A stretch of 25,200 nt of DNA. It comes from DAOUTY01 sp964453665 (GTDB taxonomy: Bacteria > Chloroflexota > Dehalococcoidia > SZUA-161). Made by a program: the position numbers and the translations under genes. Below the pieces are notes generated by a model. That model did not search any database, was not told where the DNA came from, and saw only the letters and a program-made list of their open reading frames with translations. How positions within the stretch are numbered: the first letter of the stretch is position 1; each line of letters starts with the position of its first letter. Shown piece by piece: positions 22,904 to 25,200 of the stretch. The DNA lies in assembly GCA_964453665.1 (NCBI GenBank), contig CAYVQT010000044.1, positions 1-25,200 of the forward strand. The letters are read 5' to 3'.

Positions 22904-25021
22904 ATGCAAGCTATGAAAATTATCACGAAAGCTCTAGATATAAGGCAAACAGCTTTAAGCGAATATGACTCAGAACTATTTTGCTCAAGTTTAGGCATCC
23001 CAGTTTGTCGTGAAGCTGTTGCTTACGATGCAGATTCAGCTGTAACTGAGGCTGTTAAGATTGGATTCCCCATAGTCTTGAAAGGTTCCGGGAAAAGTTT
23101 ATTTCACAAAACAGATGTTGGAGCTATCGTCTTCAACTTAACCACGGAAGAAGAAGTGAGGAAGGAAAGCTGTCGTTTACTGAAGATTCAAGGTGCTGAA
23201 GCTATACTAGTTCAGGAAACGGTGAAGGGTTGCCGGGAACTCGTTTGCGGCTTGATTAGAGATGCTCATTTTGGCCCCTGTGTAATGTTTGGTCTCGGTG
23301 GCATTTTAACCAATGTACTTCAAGACGTGGTGTTCCGCGTTGCCCCTCTCACCAGCCGTGACGCTCAAGAAATGGCAGAGGAAATTCAACACAAAAAGGT
23401 TATGGGACTCTTCCGAGGAGAAGCCGCTGTTGACATGGACGCGCTATCTCAAATCCTAGTAAGGCTAGGTGAGATTGGACTTAAGTACAAAGACATACAT
23501 GCAATTGACATTAACCCGCTAAAAATTCGTCCCGATGGCAAGCCAGTGGTGGTAGATGCTCTTATTACCCTTAGTGGGGCCAAAGAGCAGTACTTTCCGA
23601 CTCAGCTAAAGGAATTGAGTAAAAAAAACAAAAACCTAAACCAGTTTTTTAAACCTGAAAGCGTGGCTATAATTGGGGCTTCGAACACCCCGGGCAAGGC
23701 CGGGTATGTAGTCATCCAGAATATCTTGGCCAATGGGTATGCTGGTGAAATCTATCCGGTCAATCCTAAAGGTGGCGAGATTTTGGGGATGGAGGTTTAT
23801 CCTTCAATTGCCAGTCTGCCTGAAGGAATTGACTTAGCAATCCTTGTCATACCAGCAAAAGACACCGTCAAGGCAGTCAGAGAATGTGCAACTAAAGGTA
23901 TCACAGCAATCGTTATCTCCGCTGGGGGCTTTTCTGAAGTAGATAACAAGGGTTTAAAGCTGGAGGAAGAGCTTGCCCAAGCCATCGCTGAAACCGGTTC
24001 TCGAGTCGTCGGCCCTAATACCTCCGGACACATTTCCACGCCACACAAATTCAGTTCTAGCCTTTTTCCTCTTGGCAAGATACCAAGAGGGAATATTTCG
24101 TACATTGCTCAGACAGGTAACTTTGCCACCCATACTATGCGTTACATTATTACCAACGAAAACTTTGGGGTGGCTAGGGTAATTGGACTCGGCAACGAAA
24201 TAAACATAGATGAGTGCGATGCGCTGCACTACTATGTCAACGACTCTGAAACGTTAGCAATATTCATGTACTTGGAGAGTATCAAGAGACCTAGATATTT
24301 TCTCCAGGTTGCCAGCAAAGCAACCCGCACGAAGCCGCTTATCCTCCTTAAGGGTGGCAATACAAAAGAAGGTTTTCAGGCTGCAGTTACACATACTGCG
24401 GCATTGGCCTTAGACGAAAGAGTTATTGATGGTGCCCTTAAACAAGCGGGAATTACCCGGATATACAAATATTCTCACCTGATCCTTGCTGCCAAAGCTC
24501 TAGCCTGCATGCCCATTCCAAAAGGAAATCGGGTTGGCTTCTTGGCCCCTTCAGGTGCCATGTTGGTAGTTCTATCTGACCTGTGTTATCAGCGCTGGGG
24601 ACTAGATATTCCTGAACTTTGTGAATCAACTCGGCAACGCCTGCAGGAAATCAGTCCGTCTTATATCCGAATGCGTAATCCGGTAGATATCTGGCCCTCC
24701 GCTTCAGTACATGGGATCGAGTTTAGTTATAGAGAGGCAATAGAAATACTTATGAGAGATACAAATATTGACGCTATTGTAGCGATTTTAATGCTTACCG
24801 ATGAGTTCGGGGTTCCCCCATCCCTTGATTTTATCGTTAAACTAGCAAAAAAATATCCAGAAAAGCCACTCTATGTGACTTTCAGCGGAGAGAGAAAGCA
24901 TATGGAAGAAAGCAAGTCATTCCTGGAACCCAGAGGTGTGCCGACCTTTCCCCTTATTGAGGAACCATTTGAAGTCATATCTATCTTGAACCGTTGTCGT
25001 AAGGCTATGGAACAACCCTAG
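22904..25021 (+). CDS. Acyl-CoA synthetase (NDP-forming), beta-alpha fusion
   Basis: This 705-residue cytosolic enzyme interconverts acyl-CoA, ADP and phosphate with acid, ATP and CoA, conserving energy from thioesters. The N-terminal ATP-grasp half (about 1-230) has His68 in LFHKTDVGAI and GLGGILTNVLQDVVFRVAPL. The C-terminal CoA-binding half (about 250-700) has FFKPESVAIIGASNTPGKAG, IAQTGNFATH and the phosphohistidine His497 in VTHTAALALD. Domain order is beta then alpha, the reverse of the alpha-beta order of archaeal fusions. A usual Glu in GGIFVEV is Asn here (GGILTNV). ATG 22904 is chosen although ATG 22913 is close. Placed after the two dehydrogenases, it fits anaerobic acid oxidation or syntrophic ATP formation. 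Confidence 0.92.
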   Translation: MQAMKIITKALDIRQTALSEYDSELFCSSLGIPVCREAVAYDADSAVTEAVKIGFPIVLKGSGKSLFHKTDVGAIVFNLTTEEEVRKESCRLLKIQGAEAILVQETVKGCRELVCGLIRDAHFGPCVMFGLGGILTNVLQDVVFRVAPLTSRDAQEMAEEIQHKKVMGLFRGEAAVDMDALSQILVRLGEIGLKYKDIHAIDINPLKIRPDGKPVVVDALITLSGAKEQYFPTQLKELSKKNKNLNQFFKPESVAIIGASNTPGKAGYVVIQNILANGYAGEIYPVNPKGGEILGMEVYPSIASLPEGIDLAILVIPAKDTVKAVRECATKGITAIVISAGGFSEVDNKGLKLEEELAQAIAETGSRVVGPNTSGHISTPHKFSSSLFPLGKIPRGNISYIAQTGNFATHTMRYIITNENFGVARVIGLGNEINIDECDALHYYVNDSETLAIFMYLESIKRPRYFLQVASKATRTKPLILLKGGNTKEGFQAAVTHTAALALDERVIDGALKQAGITRIYKYSHLILAAKALACMPIPKGNRVGFLAPSGAMLVVLSDLCYQRWGLDIPELCESTRQRLQEISPSYIRMRNPVDIWPSASVHGIEFSYREAIEILMRDTNIDAIVAILMLTDEFGVPPSLDFIVKLAKKYPEKPLYVTFSGERKHMEESKSFLEPRGVPTFPLIEEPFEVISILNRCRKAMEQP

Positions 25022-25148
25022 AATTGATATATGGAAATTGTTATTCGCTGTTTACAGTACTGGGTGATGGTGCCTAGACCCTAACGCTAACTCAGCCCGT
25101 ATTCTTAGGGAAGCCTATCGACTGGGTCGAGGCGGAAACCGAGCTAGT

Positions 25149-25200
25149 TGCGTATTTCGGTGAAATCGGACACCGGTTTCGCTCCAAACCGGCCATCTTC
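25149..25200. repeat. 52-bp terminal inverted repeat, right copy (probable IS end)
   Basis: Exact reverse complement of bases 2-53, carrying the same two palindromes. The 127 bases between the synthetase stop and this repeat (25022-25148) show no gene. Its position at the very end of the window suggests the sequence stops where a multi-copy element begins. Confidence 0.75.

Noticed and set aside
1..25200. Circular plasmid or phage genome with terminal redundancy
   Set aside because: The terminal repeats are inverted, not direct, and no replication, capsid or packaging gene is present.

Overview
The window looks like an accessory stretch of a bacterial genome crowded with insertion sequences (IS). 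It is most plausibly from an anaerobic member of the Chloroflexota (Dehalococcoidia-like). That placement is an inference from the style of the decayed 16S fragment at the left end and from the gene content: paired acyl-CoA dehydrogenases, an ADP-forming acyl-CoA synthetase, LUD/CCG iron-sulfur proteins, and dipeptide-type ABC transporter parts. No complete taxonomic marker is present. Both ends finish in the same 52-bp sequence in inverted orientation, so the segment appears to lie between two copies of one repeat, probably an IS end, where an assembly would stop.

Layout from left to right: a repeat end (2-53) abuts a decayed internal piece of a 16S rRNA gene (54-~405). Next come a nitronate monooxygenase (589-1578), a small unknown ORF, and two dipeptide/oligopeptide ABC permeases (2001-3822). 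An NAD-dependent epimerase follows (4036-4935), then an old IS tail, an intact IS1182-type element (5138-6952), and a hidden 59-residue membrane protein on the minus strand (6975-7154). A ~1.3 kb rve-type IS whose transposase is broken by one in-frame TGA (7421-8557) lies just upstream of the promoter of a lipoprotein substrate-binding protein (8829-10481). A decayed IS1182 fragment separates this from a LutA/LutB-like iron-sulfur pair (11465-13634). A convergent ferredoxin-like protein with an N-terminal winged-helix-like region follows (13892-14944). After it lies a graveyard of IS3 and IS1182 remnants (15230-16502). Then come a ParB-domain/degenerate-methyltransferase fusion carrying a G9 tract (16614-18011), an intact IS3-family element (18088-19623) set in or beside an older relative, two adjacent acyl-CoA dehydrogenases (20134-22557), and a beta-alpha fused acyl-CoA synthetase (22904-25021).

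The metabolic genes fit oxidation of organic or fatty acids in an anaerobe. The transporter parts could import peptides or other small solutes, the dehydrogenase pair would oxidise an acyl-CoA, the NDP-forming synthetase would interconvert acyl-CoA and acid with ATP, and the LUD/CCG and ferredoxin-like proteins would move the electrons. No ATPase subunits for the transporter and no LutC are present. The least ordinary locus is the ParB-methyltransferase fusion: the methylase motifs DPPY and DPFxGxG are both altered, and a nine-G run sits between its two halves. I found no CRISPR array, tRNA, or complete defence island.
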